Shown piece after piece: positions 1-10,393 of a stretch of 64,000 nt of DNA. The notes beneath the pieces were generated by a model that saw only the letters and a program-made list of their open reading frames with translations, made no database searches and had not been told where the DNA came from. Origin of the DNA: Wyeomyia smithii (Eukaryota > Arthropoda > Insecta > Diptera > Culicidae); assembly GCF_029784165.1 (NCBI RefSeq), contig NC_073696.1, positions 247,747,971-247,811,970 on the forward strand. Direction: 5' to 3'. A program made the position numbers and the translations under genes. Within the stretch, counting starts at the first letter, position 1; each line of letters starts with the position of its first letter.

Positions 1-241
1 GCAGGTACACTGCTTTCAAAAACAACTCAAACAGTGATTTTATTCAGAGGGTGGTACCATTCGAGTAGTTCATTTTGTACCAACTTTTTTTTGAAGATTT
101 CTTCCTGAGTGTTACGTATGTCGTATGTATGTGATATAAGTGTAATGAAATTTTGAGTGTAGAGTGCGTCCCATCCGCCGCTAGATGTCGATACTTAAAA
201 TAAAGAGATATGGTTTCTGGTTCTTTATTTGCATAACTTTT
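1..241. other. AT-rich sequence, nothing recognised
   Basis: No gene, repeat boundary or RNA recognised. Short open frames on the minus strand have no family signature. Confidence 0.4.
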
Positions 242-481
242 CGGTGTGCCTGAAGAGAGAGCTTCCAAAGCTATACTCACCATTAAACCAGGAAAAGTTC
301 GTCGATTCCATGATAGGCCTCGCAATCGGTGGATGTGCGCAGTAAAAGAAGATGCACGATCTTCTGGTGTACGAGGTGACTAGGGAACGGTTGCCCAAGA
401 CAGTAGAAGCTAGCCATCTCTAATTCGTTCGGCCTTAGGCCGATAAACGGTCCGTCGGCCAACAAAGTGAAGTAAGTAAGT
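242..481 (+). mobile_element. RTE-clade LINE, 3'-terminal fragment
   Basis: Read on the + strand from about 242, the frame carries the end of an RTE-type reverse transcriptase protein. It has a PEERA segment, then RNRWMCAVKEDAR and SSGVRGD, matching residue for residue the C-terminus of the longer copy at 47227-48330. Stop codons at D-stop-GT, S-stop-PS and R-stop interrupt it, so it is dead. The fragment ends in GTAAGTAAGTA, the short tandem tail typical of RTE elements and also seen at the 3' ends of the copies near 20.9 and 47.2 kb. It is 5'-truncated and no target duplication was found. Confidence 0.7.
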
Positions 482-485
482 ATTA

Positions 486-810
486 GGGTAAGGAACGGCT
501 TAATAAGTGGCGCCTGTTTTAAATAGTCGAAGAGAACGACAATTTAAATGACGGAAACCAAAACTTTGATTATCTAGCTGTCTCACGAATGGGGTAGCGA
601 AAGGCAGGTTTCTGCATAAGATTGCTGCAGAAAACCTGCCGAAGCAACCCTATATAAACAGAGAAATTATTGAATTAGCATCGATCAAAAATTCTCTGTG
701 AAATAAATGCTAACTACTTAAAATAGGTTTAGGGTGATTAAAATAGTATTCCTCGGTTGGGAAATTCAATTGTTTATTGTTAAAGTTTTTTAAGTCAGTT
801 TAATAATCTA
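486..810 (+). mobile_element. TA-MITE (family F), truncated copy
   Basis: Starts GGGTAAGGAACGGCTTAA and follows the MITE at 34136-34632 through several shared blocks (AACTTTGATT, TCTAGCTGT, TTAAAATAGGTT). Alignment is lost after the SINE inserted at 811, so the right terminus is missing or too decayed to see. Confidence 0.6.
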
Positions 811-1016
811 AAGCAAAGCAAAGCCTTGGTGCTACATTCCGATTCAGAACTCGACCTTCTGTTTATTATACACAGACTTCGCAGCCAACTGGGGTACATG
901 ACAGTTGCGGGGCTAGCGCTACGATCCTACTGACACTAACAGTCTCTCCCGAGCCGAGCCTCGAACCTACGACAACTGGCTTGTAAGGTCAGCATCGTAC
1001 CTCGAGACCAACTGGG
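811..1016 (-). mobile_element. tRNA-derived SINE, full-length copy with 14-bp target duplication
   Basis: On the minus strand it begins CCCAGTTGGTCTCGAGG, an A-box-like start. A pol III B box, GGTTCGAGGC, lies at 958-967 about 40 bases downstream. A unique body follows, ending in a CTTTG-repeat tail. The 14-mer AGTTTAATAATCTA flanks both sides (797-810 and 1017-1030), as expected for LINE-driven insertion. Partial copies lie at 45108-45196 and 51391-51535. It resembles the mosquito Feilai type of SINE, but the family name is inferred. It is not a functional tRNA gene because no cloverleaf is kept beyond the promoter-like half. Confidence 0.8.
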
Positions 1017-1374
1017 AGTTTAATAATCTAACAACAATATGTCACGCTAGCCTGGGGGCTAATGCGGTTTCGATCAACTAGATTAGTTGAGAGAATTCGT
1101 TATCGATATTGTTTAATTATCTAAAAACCTTTAATCTTCAAAGTGATTACAGTGGATCAAATTTTCGTCTTGCTAAAGACATTAGTGTGTATTGTGTTCA
1201 CATTGATACGAAAATTGGAACCTTTTTATTGAGTATGCTCCAAAATTTTTTTTTGCAGATTTTTTTAATTATTTTTTTTTATTTTATTTTATTGAATTTA
1301 TTTTCATTTCGAACGAAACAATCTGATTTGATAAAAAAATACTTTGCATTTTCTCTAATAAAACTGCCCGTTTT

Positions 1375-1515
1375 GTCTTTCTTCCTAGAAAGGTTTAGCA
1401 ATTTTTGACAACAGCAATGATATGAAAGTGCTCCAAAGGGCCGAATGCCGTATATCACGCGACTTAGCTCAAAGAGCTGAGCATTTACTGTATGAGTGTG
1501 TATGTATGTATGTTG
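1375..1515 (+). repeat. Fragment of the CTTTCTCCTAGAAAGG repeat family
   Basis: Contains a CTTTCTTCCTAGAAAGG start, GGGCCGAATGCCGTATAT and GAGCTGAGCATTT, then a TG/TATG run. The same order of blocks occurs at about 30160, 30845 and 31379, so this is one unit of the block repeated there. Confidence 0.65.
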
Positions 1516-2154
1516 TAACCAGCGGGTTGGTAGAGCCAGCAATGCTTAGACTTCCATTTTGACCGCCTCAGGGTCGGCTAACGTTCTAATGTGGTGGTCA
1601 ATCAAACTCTTCAACTTCGTCTTGATCAATTCCATTCATTTGTCTGTCTACACTTTTCCCTTTGGGGCCTTTTTTTGGCGTATTCAGTTTCCTTCCATTC
1701 TTCATCACCGCAACCGTTGCCGCTCTCTTTCCCAGTACCAGTGTATGTCACGATACTCTGAGGAACTGGCTAACTTCAACCGCCGAGGTTATTTTCTAGG
1801 TTAGGTTATAGGATTAGATACAAATAACTTTTATTAAGGAACACGTTGTTTTGATCGATCATTCTGTTTTTTACGGTGACTTCACTTAAATTTCTGAGTT
1901 TCTATTTTTTTTTTAAATTTTAATCAGCTTTTAACTTTTTCCGATATTATTAAACAATGCTCGCAGTGTCACTTCTACTGCAATAGGTTTTTCGAACAAC
2001 CTTTCTCCTCGAATTTTTAAAGACAATTCAAACCCCAAAAACAAGGTAGGCGCCAAGTTTTTGGGGCCCACCATTTCCAAAGATTTTTTGCCTCAGCTCT
2101 CGTACAAAATATTACAAAACCGAAATTAGACCAGTAGTTTTGGTAGTGAAGTTC
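1516..2154. other. Non-coding, unclassified
   Basis: A patch near 1530-1630 reads KLKSLIDHHIRTLADPEAV on the minus strand, which looks like a scrap of a retroelement polyprotein. It is too short to assign. Nothing else stands out. Confidence 0.3.
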
Positions 2155-2350
2155 TTGAAACCGTGACGCTGTCCACGGAGGACATACGCGTACTGGCCGT
2201 CTTTGAACGGAAAGTGGTGCAGACAATATTTGGTGGGGTACAATCGAAAGCGGGGAGTGGCACGGGCTGCAGGTACTACTCAGATAGATTTTCTTTGTGC
2301 ACCTGCTAAAGATCTGTAGGCTACAATGGACCGGACATGACGCGAGCAGA
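2155..2350 (+). mobile_element. RTE-clade LINE, heavily decayed fragment
   Basis: One + frame gives EDIRVLAVFERKV followed by TIFGG. This matches the DRRVLGVFERKV / SILGG segment of the RTE copy at 47.2-48.3 kb. Further on, in a shifted frame, come RSVGYNGPDMTR-like residues in place of GRLQWVGHVARM. Frameshifts and stops make it non-functional. Confidence 0.55.
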
Positions 2351-4050
2351 GTCTATGTTTATAAGTCGCGAAAAGTGCGAAACCAAAGGAACCAATTTAA
2401 CATCAAACAAAGGTACCAATCGAGCAATGTAAATAAACAAAGTGATCAGGTTAGGAGTGGATGAAAAGTGTTGTAATTGAGCGTGATATATAATATGAGT
2501 TTTTCCGAAGTTTCAACTACATATATATTCCAGCATAAACCTGAAAACTGGTTCAGTAACATTTAACAAAGCATCACCAGTGTAATCTTTTAGAACTGTA
2601 AACCTTGTGGAGGATTTTAAAATACGATATTCGCTTGTACATGGTGAAAAACAGAACTGTACAGCATTTGGCAGCAAACGGTACAAAAACTGTGTTGCCG
2701 GAACGATAGATTTTCTCTTTGCGCGACTCTTTGTAATCATAGACACTGGACGCGAGGACGCCGAACGACAATGCGGTAAAATCGGTTCACTTCACCTCAC
2801 CGGCATCACAGACAGAGCGGTCCAACGTGCAGGATACCTTGACCAGCGGACCTGCCAGTGTCGAGACGTCTAGGAAATCGGCGACGAGTAGCCCCGGACC
2901 GAGTAGATTGGAGGAAAATCCTTCCTTTGAATTTCGCTTAGAAGCAGCGAAAAATCTCAGCTCAATCGGACTTTGGAAACACGTGCCTCAAAGCGGCCAA
3001 AGTTTCACTTTTTTGATCTATGATCCATGAAATCGTCAATATCGAAAATTTTTTGAATGCCAAATGTCTTAAAAAATGCATGAAACATGAATTTAAATGA
3101 AAAAGTATGAATTTAAAAAATGGCTTTCTGGGACTTTAAAAAATGGCTTCTGGGAAATTTTTGGACTAGGAATCCTCCTTATCTCAAAAACTTAGATCCC
3201 AGAAAGTTTATTTCTTGGAAAATAAAATTACACTAAAACTAAAGTGAATACATGATACCAATAGATACGTAGACGTTATAACTATTAGAATGGTTTAAAT
3301 GTTGGGTTTAAAATGGTGGTCTTTGTGTTCGTCAATTACCTACGTTGACTTGCATGAAAAGAGTATCGAAATATTTACAGATTTAAATTATGAGAAATGA
3401 GTTTCGAGATATTTGTAATTCGATTGGACGGAAAGTTGTGATATACCCTATCAGTTTTTTTCACAATGATAAGTTAATAATAGATACAATTTGAACAAGT
3501 CTCTTTAACGTGACGGGAATCATAATAACAACTTTAATTACATTAACAAATATTTTTAAAAATCGATAGAGTACAGTTTTTCGAAGATATACTCTCTAAA
3601 AATGTGCATGAGGTTCGTTTCAAGTTTATTGGAATGCATGCATTTAATCATTTTAATGAGCTTTAAAATGTACTTGGACACAAAACCCACTTGTTCGTAA
3701 ATAATTAACCTCCTAGTGTTACAGACACGTCAATTTGTCAGTACAATTCTGTATTTAAATTTCTTGATATTTTTGTTATAAACTATTCAATAAGAACAAT
3801 TGTGAAATAGTAATTTGATTTCTATAAAATTATACAAAAAACGATTGAATATGTTTGCATATGTCGAATCGAATCATTTTGAATACCTGTTATAAAAACA
3901 GTTCCAGCTTAAGTAAGCAATCATTATCCACCATGAATAAATAATGATTGTGGAAATCAAATCATTTTGACATCCCCAGTCGACAGCATAACGCTCCTGC
4001 ACTGGCCCATTTTCCAGCCGTCAAACGGGCCGCCAGCAGCTTCCCTGTGG
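2351..4050. other. AT-rich non-coding stretch
   Basis: No family motif, terminal repeat or splice-framed exon recognised. The open frames at 2513-3030 are short, overlap each other and carry no domain signature. Confidence 0.4.
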
Positions 4051-4990
4051 TAAACACTCTACACTTTATACCAGTCATACCTTCTTCACGGGAGTTGAGG
4101 TCCCATCGTTAGACAAACGCACGCGACGGCACGCACACCAGTGCACCCATCCGAACGGCCCTTTGAAGCTCAGATTGATGTATATTGTTCTCGCGAAAGT
4201 ACGACCATTGCATTTCGCTCTGCGATTTTTTGGAAATTGTGCAATTTCGAGCCCCTGGTGGCACCCAAGGCTGGGTTTAACTGGTGGCGGAAGTGATTCG
4301 CGGCTGGGAAACATTCGAGTGCAGTATCTGTGATACACCAGTGAGGAATTTTTTGTGAAAAACAGTGAAAAGTTTACCGTCAAGGAGTTTTCCACCTCTT
4401 TTTTCGCCAGCGCCTGGCTGTATGCGTCTGACGTTGGACGCCTGTGCCTGCGCGTTGGTGTGTGTGGCGTGCCAAACTCGTCTAACGCTCGAGGTACGTT
4501 GACGGCTAAATACAGTGAATACGTGCAATTTGTTTACAATTTTTGTACCGGTGTTGGTTCACGAGCGGTAGTTGACATTGGATCGGGTAAACTCGCGGGT
4601 GGGCTTCGGGTAACCGAAGCAGTGAAAACAAACGCACGAACCGATAGGCTCGTGCCTCGGTTCGACTTTCGTGAACATTCGGTTCGGTACGGACATCGGC
4701 CGGCGGTCGGTCGTACGCGTTCGCGTCCCCTTCGGGCCCGTGCAGTGTTTTATAAACATAGATAAGTGATTTAAATCGGGCCGTGTTTACGCGTGTGTGT
4801 TCTCGTTGCGTCTTTCGCGTGTGCAAGTATTGTTGTTTCGGTAGTGGCGGCGGTTCCGAAATTTTCCGTGCATATCCTCTTTTATTTCTCATCTCACGTC
4901 CGTGTTCTTTCGTCAAGGGGAAAACGGCAAGTGGCCTGCAAGTGCCACTGTGAAGCGCAGAAAAAAATACGTCTCAATCTGTACTAACTT
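4051..4990 (+). promoter_or_regulatory. Candidate promoter / non-coding 5' exon region
   Basis: Clearly richer in G+C than the surrounding DNA, with many CpGs and runs such as GTGAAAAACAGTGAAAAG that are common in dipteran 5' leaders. A possible splice donor GAG|GTACGT lies near 4493, and a TATAAA-like string near 4750. Overlapping open frames on both strands (longest 136 codons) have no recognisable domain and look like by-products of base composition. It could be the first exon of the + strand gene at 40 kb or of another gene. The sequence does not prove either. Confidence 0.25.
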
Positions 4991-6046
4991 ATAGCTCAGT
5001 TTGCCTATCATCGATACTGAACTTTGAGATTGATGAACGGAACAATCATCGTGGAATCTGTAGCATAACAATAAACACACTTGAACTGAAAAATCAGCTA
5101 TGGATAACGACAATTCTCCAAGCAAATCATAGGTATGATGCTTCATTTTCTCGATGAAATGTTTCAAGAATTTTCTTTTTATTGTTAGCTTATTCGCGAC
5201 ATGAAGCACAAAATTGACTAATCAAGAAATCCGAAGAAAAATCGAAATACGTAAAGATTTTTACCTGAAGTGTTGTTCATTCTTATGTAGATTATAAAAA
5301 AAATAGTTTAAACAAAACATTCAAAGAACGGAATAAATTTACTTGCTACTATTATCGTCGCGGTTAGAAAAATTTTCTTTTCTATGTTTGGGATTAAATA
5401 CGATTGCAAAATGTTATCCTCAACTAATTTCTGTTCCATATTTGCATTTGACGGTGTACAAAGAAGCGAATGGTGATTAAGTGTAAACATTCTTCATGTT
5501 ACACGGCTGCAACTTGCACTGTCAACTCCGGCCACAGCCGGACCGTATTCTCGTATGTGGCATTGAGAAGCAGTCAGCGAACCGTTGTTCGAGCCTGTTT
5601 CGAGCCGCAGATAAAGACAGAACGGCCGCTGGACGATGGATGAGTCAGCGGTGCGTATAATGTGGCGTTATGGGTTGTCGCGCTGGTTGCCGTTTTGTAT
5701 GTGTGCATGTCTGTGCAGTCACACACAGAGTGTATCACGGACATGGACATTGGACTGGATGGGTTCCCTTATTTACGATAAGGCCATCCGGTTTACTGCT
5801 CCATTGAGTCGGGATGCCGCCAGCAGTGGTGTTGACACACGGGAAAATCCAGCTGCTCATTTCTGTAGTTGGTTTAATTGGTGATTGCCTCGAATGATCT
5901 CTTGTTACGGCAATGCAAGATATAGGATACGCAACAGGCGAATTACCTCCAAATCAGTAAACTCATTTATCAATCATGAATTTAATAAATAACGAGTTTT
6001 CTTTTCCGTTTTATACAATAACGGTTATTTTTCGAATCTGAAAATG
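4991..6046. other. Non-coding, with a GC-richer patch at 5500-5890
   Basis: The patch at 5500-5890 contains an 82-codon open frame without a domain and may be regulatory. The rest is AT-rich. The last five bases (AAATG, 6042-6046) are one half of the copia target duplication. Confidence 0.3.
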
Positions 6047-6130
6047 TGATAGAAACACGTCTCGTTTGTAGCAACTATTAGAGTGAAGTGAAGTTTATTA
6101 AAAAATCAAATTCATAGCTTACTACTAACA
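6047..6130 (-). repeat. 3' LTR of the copia element
   Basis: 84 bp, from TGATAGAAACACG to TACTAACA in + orientation. One mismatch to the other LTR (C versus A at the 17th base). Unusually short for a copia LTR. Confidence 0.93.
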
Positions 6131-6139
6131 TTCCCCCTT
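6131..6139 (-). other. Polypurine tract of the copia element
   Basis: Directly inside the 3' LTR. On the minus strand it reads AAGGGGGAA, the expected position and composition for the plus-strand DNA primer. Confidence 0.8.
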
Positions 6140-9100
6140 AAGCATGAATTTTAGTAACTCCTAAAGCTTTCATGGCATCCAGAAACTTTTGTCCAGTAAT
6201 CGGTTTTGTCAGAACATCAGCCTTCTGTTGCTTCGATTCTACGTGCAGCAGCTTAATAGTTTTTAACTCGATCTGTTCCCTTACAAAATGGTGTCGCAAG
6301 TCGATGTGTTTGCTGCGGGGTGAATACCCAATTTCCTTTTCAGCTAGGCATATTGCACTGCGATTGTCGCAGTTTATTTTAACAGGTTGATGAACTCCGA
6401 ATATTTCGCTCCGGAATCCTCGCCACCACAACGCTTCTTGTGCTGCAGGAGACATTGCCATATATTCTGCTTCAGTCGTAGAGAGCGCAACGGTTGGTTG
6501 TTTGTGACAGCTCCACGACACCGATCCACCAGCAAACTGGAATACATAACCAGTGATCGATCGTCTTGATTCGAGGTCGTTGCCCCAATCCGCATCGCTG
6601 AACCCTTCGAATTCTCTGTCATTTTGCTTCACGTAAACCAGTTTCATCAGCTTCGTTCGTTTCAGATAACGCAAGATTCTCTTTGCTGCCGTTTAGTGTG
6701 CTTCCCCCGGATTACTGCTGAAGCTACTCACGGAGTTTACAGCATAAGCGATGTCGGGACGAGTGCACTGTGCCAGGAACTGCAGGCCACCCACTAATTC
6801 ACGGAACGGAACCAATGCCATACTCTGCTTCTCACATTCGTCCTTCGGGCTCATTTCCTTCGACAATCGTTGATTGCCGTCCACGGGCGTCGCCACTGGA
6901 TTGCAGTCAATCATTTTAAAACGTTTGAGTAGTTCATCAATGTAACGCTGTTGTTCCAGCATTACTGCATCTTCAGCACGTGTGATCCGCATGCCCAAAA
7001 TTTGTTCCGCTTCCCCAAGATCATTCATGTGAAACTTCGCCATCAATTGTCTTTTCACGAATTCTACCCATCTCGGCTGGTTGGAGAACACTAGAAAATC
7101 GTCAACGTAAACAGCAACAATAATAATGCCATCATCACCGACTTTGTAGTACACGCACGGATCGAAACTCGAGCGTTTCAAGCCAATCCGCTGCAATTTC
7201 GCATCAAGCTTGGCATTCCAGACCCGACTGGCCTGCTTTAGACCTTAAAGCGCCTTTCGTAAACGACAAACCTTGTTGGAATCCTTTTTGTCCACAAAAC
7301 CTTCGGGTTGTTCCATATAAATTTCCTCGTCTGTCAAGTTGCCCTGAAGAAAAGCCGTCACTGCATCCATTTGGTAGATGCTAAGGTTCATTCGTGCAGC
7401 TAGGGCCAGCAGATAGCGAATACTGGCATATCTGACGACTGGAGAATACGTCTCATTGTAGTCGACACCCTTTATCTGAGAGAAGCCCTTAATTACAAGC
7501 CGAGCTTTATAGCGCTGCACCGATCCGTCAGCATTTGTCTCCAACTTCTAGACCCATTTGCATTTCAGCGCCTTTCGTCCCGGAGGAAATTTAGTTGGCT
7601 CCCAGGTTTTGTTGCTCTTCAAGGACTCGAACTCTTCTACCATCGCTTTCTGCCACGACTGTCCGTCGCCGCAGCCTATTGCCTCTTTAAATGACTGGGG
7701 TTCGTCGATTTCATGTGGGCACGGAATGTTTTGAGGAAGAATACTGCAAGTCATCTCATAAGCGGTATACTTGCCTGAAAGTGTGCGCTCCCTGCCACTG
7801 CGCCTGACCACATTGTGTGGATCCTCTTTTTGCGGAGGGAGCGCTGGTGCTGGAGAAGACATCGTTACCACAGTATCGTTTGCGCTGCCATAGTCGGTTT
7901 CACATTCGGTATCACCATACGTGCTGTCGAGATCCGACTCGTCGTCGGTTTCGTGGTTGTTACTGTTTGATGTATCGGACGGAGGATTAATCACTTTTTG
8001 ATCGACTGGACCACAGCTCTCTAACTGTATCCAATCCTCAACCAACTCGGCTGATTCGTTCAGAATCGGTGTTTCTGCTACCTCACTCAGGAAAACGACA
8101 TCTCGGTTTACAATAACCTTCTTGGTCCTTGGAACATAAACTCGAAATCCTTTCGCTTGAACCGCATATCCGACAAAAATCCCTGATTCGGATTTTACAT
8201 CCCATTTCTGCCTTTTGACTTTAGGCACATGACACATTACCTTTGCGCCAAATACTCGCAGCTCAGAAAGATCTGGTTGCTTGCCACCGAATGCTTCTTC
8301 TGGAGTCACAGTTAACCCCTTCGTCGGAGATCGGTTGATCAAGAATACAGCAGTCGCAACAGCTTCCGCCCAAAAAGCTTTGTCCATCTTAGCATCGAAT
8401 AGCAGGCATCGCGCTTTTTCAACCACGGTTCGATTCATTCGCTCAGCGAGACCGTTTTGCTCCGGGTTGTAAGGAACCGTCATTTCGTGATGAATTCCTG
8501 AACTTCGCAAAAACCGTTCCATTTCTTGGTTCACGTATTCTAAGCCGTTGTCCGTCCGCAGTCGCTTGATATGTTTTTCGGTTTGATTCTCAGCATAAGC
8601 TTTGAAATCCTTAAAACAATCCAGCACCTACTTCTTTGACTTGAGGAAATAGACAAACACCTTCCTACTAGCATCGTCGATGAACGTCAAAAAATATCTG
8701 CTTCCGCCTATCGATACGTTCTCCATCGGCCCACATAAATCCGAATGCACTAATTCAAGGATTTCACTTGCTCTAGTGCCCTTATTCTTAAATGGCTGAC
8801 GATTCTGCTTCCCTTGTAGACATACAGTACACGTGGGAATGACTGCATCCCGGAATCGAATGCCACTAGCCATTTCACGTAGCTGCTTTAGGCTCTGTTG
8901 GTGCAGATGACCCATTCGCCGGTGCCAAAGAACCATGTCGTCTGCTTCCTTTGCCGCACACGAAACTTGCTGATTGGCCAAGCACAACTTGTAGAGGCCA
9001 CCTTCCTCCCTGCCAACAGCGACTAGTTCGTTGAATTTCGATCGAACTTCACAAGCACCCTTCATGAAGACTACACGATATCCGCTGTTACAAATTTTGC

Positions 9101-10183
9101 TCACCGACATTAAATTGAGCGCTAAGTCTGGAATGCATAGGACATTAGCCATCATCAAATCGCACGAACAACCTTGCACATCTGCTACGAGGTTCACTGT
9201 TCCGGTTGCAGCAACCAAAGATTCCGCATTGTTCGCTACGTTGATATGCTGCACCACCTCTTTGGCACAATTCAAAATGGCCTTGTTGTGGCACATGTGA
9301 GACGTTGCCCCCGAGTCAAAAATCCATTCCTCGTTCGCGCCAGACGACGCTTCACGGGCACTGAATGCAGCATGCTTGCCTGATGATTTCTTCTCGATTT
9401 TGTCATTGGCCTCTCGCTTCTGACACTCCGACGCAAAATGCCCCAAACGCTTACATTTGAAGCACTTTATTGCGGCTTTCTCTTTCTGCTTTGTCTTAGG
9501 ATGACTGTAGAATGCACCGTCACCGGAACTGGACTTTGTTACACTACTCATCTTCACGTCCTGGCCGTTTCCTCACGTTTGGCCTTAACTGCATCCGCGG
9601 TAATCTTGATCCCAGACGCCTCGAGGCCCATAATCATAGGCTCGTACATATCCGGTAGGCCCATCAGAAGAAGACTCGCCAACCACGTATCGTCGACCTT
9701 GAAGCCAACTTCAGAGAGCTTATGACTGGTCGACATCAGCTGACTTACGTACTCCTCCACAGAACTGCATTCAGACAGCCGGATACTGGTCAGTTTTCGC
9801 AACAAACCAATCCGTCTGGTCATCCCGTCATCCTGGAATGCGTTTTTCAAATTCTTCCATGCCACTTTTGCCGTTTCTGCACTTTGAACCAGACTGTAGT
9901 TTACTGGCTCGATGCTGAGGCAGATGGTGGCAAGTGCTCGAAGGGAACTACCATCCGGATCGTCTTCATCCCGTGTAACAGCGTCCCAAGTTCCTACTCG
10001 AATCAGGAGCATCTTGGTTGCAAACGCCCACGAGGTGTAATTTTCCCGTCCACGAAGACGTTCCGTCGCTGGTAACGTAATTCCACCCGCCGCAGGAAAC
10101 CTGGAACCAGACTTTCCTCTGTCCTGTCCTCGATTAGCATTTCTGTTATTACCAACATCATCTTCAATTCCATTCAGCGACAT
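6138..10183 (-). pseudogene. copia gag-pol polyprotein, decayed
   Basis: The gag part starts at 10183 with a copia-type N-terminal gag domain (LRGRENYTSWAF). A frameshift at about 9554-9557 separates it from the rest, where the CCHC knuckle CFKCKRLGHFASEC lies near 9464-9423. The protease motif DSGATSH is near 9314. Integrase follows (LWHRRMGHLH, CTVCLQGKQ, HSDLCGP, then RTDNGLEY and PEQNGLAERMNR). Reverse transcriptase has AVTAFLQGNL and the catalytic YVDDFLVF near 7105. RNase H has SDADWGND and STTEAEYMA. In-frame stops occur at 8628, 7548, 7245 and 6693. Each sits in an otherwise continuous frame, so they look like single-base changes. Confidence 0.93.
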
Positions 10184-10294
10184 TTTTGAAAATTATCTTG
10201 AGTTTCTTCAACTTCTCACAGCGAATAAGAAAAAAATTTTCGCTCTTGTTACTTCAGTTGCTACGCAGATATAGGTCACTATGGAGCTAGCGTT

Positions 10295-10309
10295 GCTGGG
10301 CCCATAACC
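10295..10309 (-). other. Primer-binding site, half-tRNA type (initiator Met)
   Basis: Next to the 5' LTR, the minus strand reads GGTTATGGGCCCAGC. This is complementary to the anticodon stem-loop region of eukaryotic initiator tRNA-Met (GCTGGGCCCATAACC), not to a tRNA 3' end. Copia is known to be primed by a half-molecule of this tRNA, so the match supports the clade assignment. Confidence 0.88.
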
Positions 10310-10393
10310 TGATAGAAACACGTCTAGTTTGTAGCAACTATTAGAGTGAAGTGAAGTTTATTAAAAAATCAAATTCATAGCTTACTACTAACA
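10310..10393 (-). repeat. 5' LTR of the copia element
   Basis: 84 bp, matching 6047-6130 except for one base. Followed by AAATG, the second half of the target duplication. Confidence 0.93.

Larger units (their letters stand above)
6047..10393 (-). mobile_element. Ty1/copia LTR retrotransposon, full length, inactive
   Basis: A complete 4,347-bp element on the minus strand. It has two 84-bp LTRs (TG...CA), a primer-binding site, a polypurine tract and one gag-pol region with the copia domain order gag, protease, integrase, reverse transcriptase, RNase H. The 5-bp target duplication AAATG lies at 6042-6046 and 10394-10398. The LTRs differ at a single position, suggesting a recent insertion, yet gag-pol has four in-frame stops and one frameshift. 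Copia elements transpose through cytoplasmic particles carrying RNA and the polyprotein products. This copy could only move with helper proteins. Confidence 0.95.

Noticed and set aside
4747..4760. TATA box (TATAAAC)
   Set aside because: One AT-rich heptamer without positioned initiator or transcript support is not enough to call a promoter.
4355..4916. Pair of 136-codon frames on both strands
   Set aside because: No domain, no homolog recognised, overlapping on opposite strands in a GC-rich patch; more like leader or regulatory sequence.
10290..10310. Possible initiator tRNA-Met gene
   Set aside because: Only the anticodon-arm half matches; no acceptor stem or T arm. It is the copia primer-binding site.
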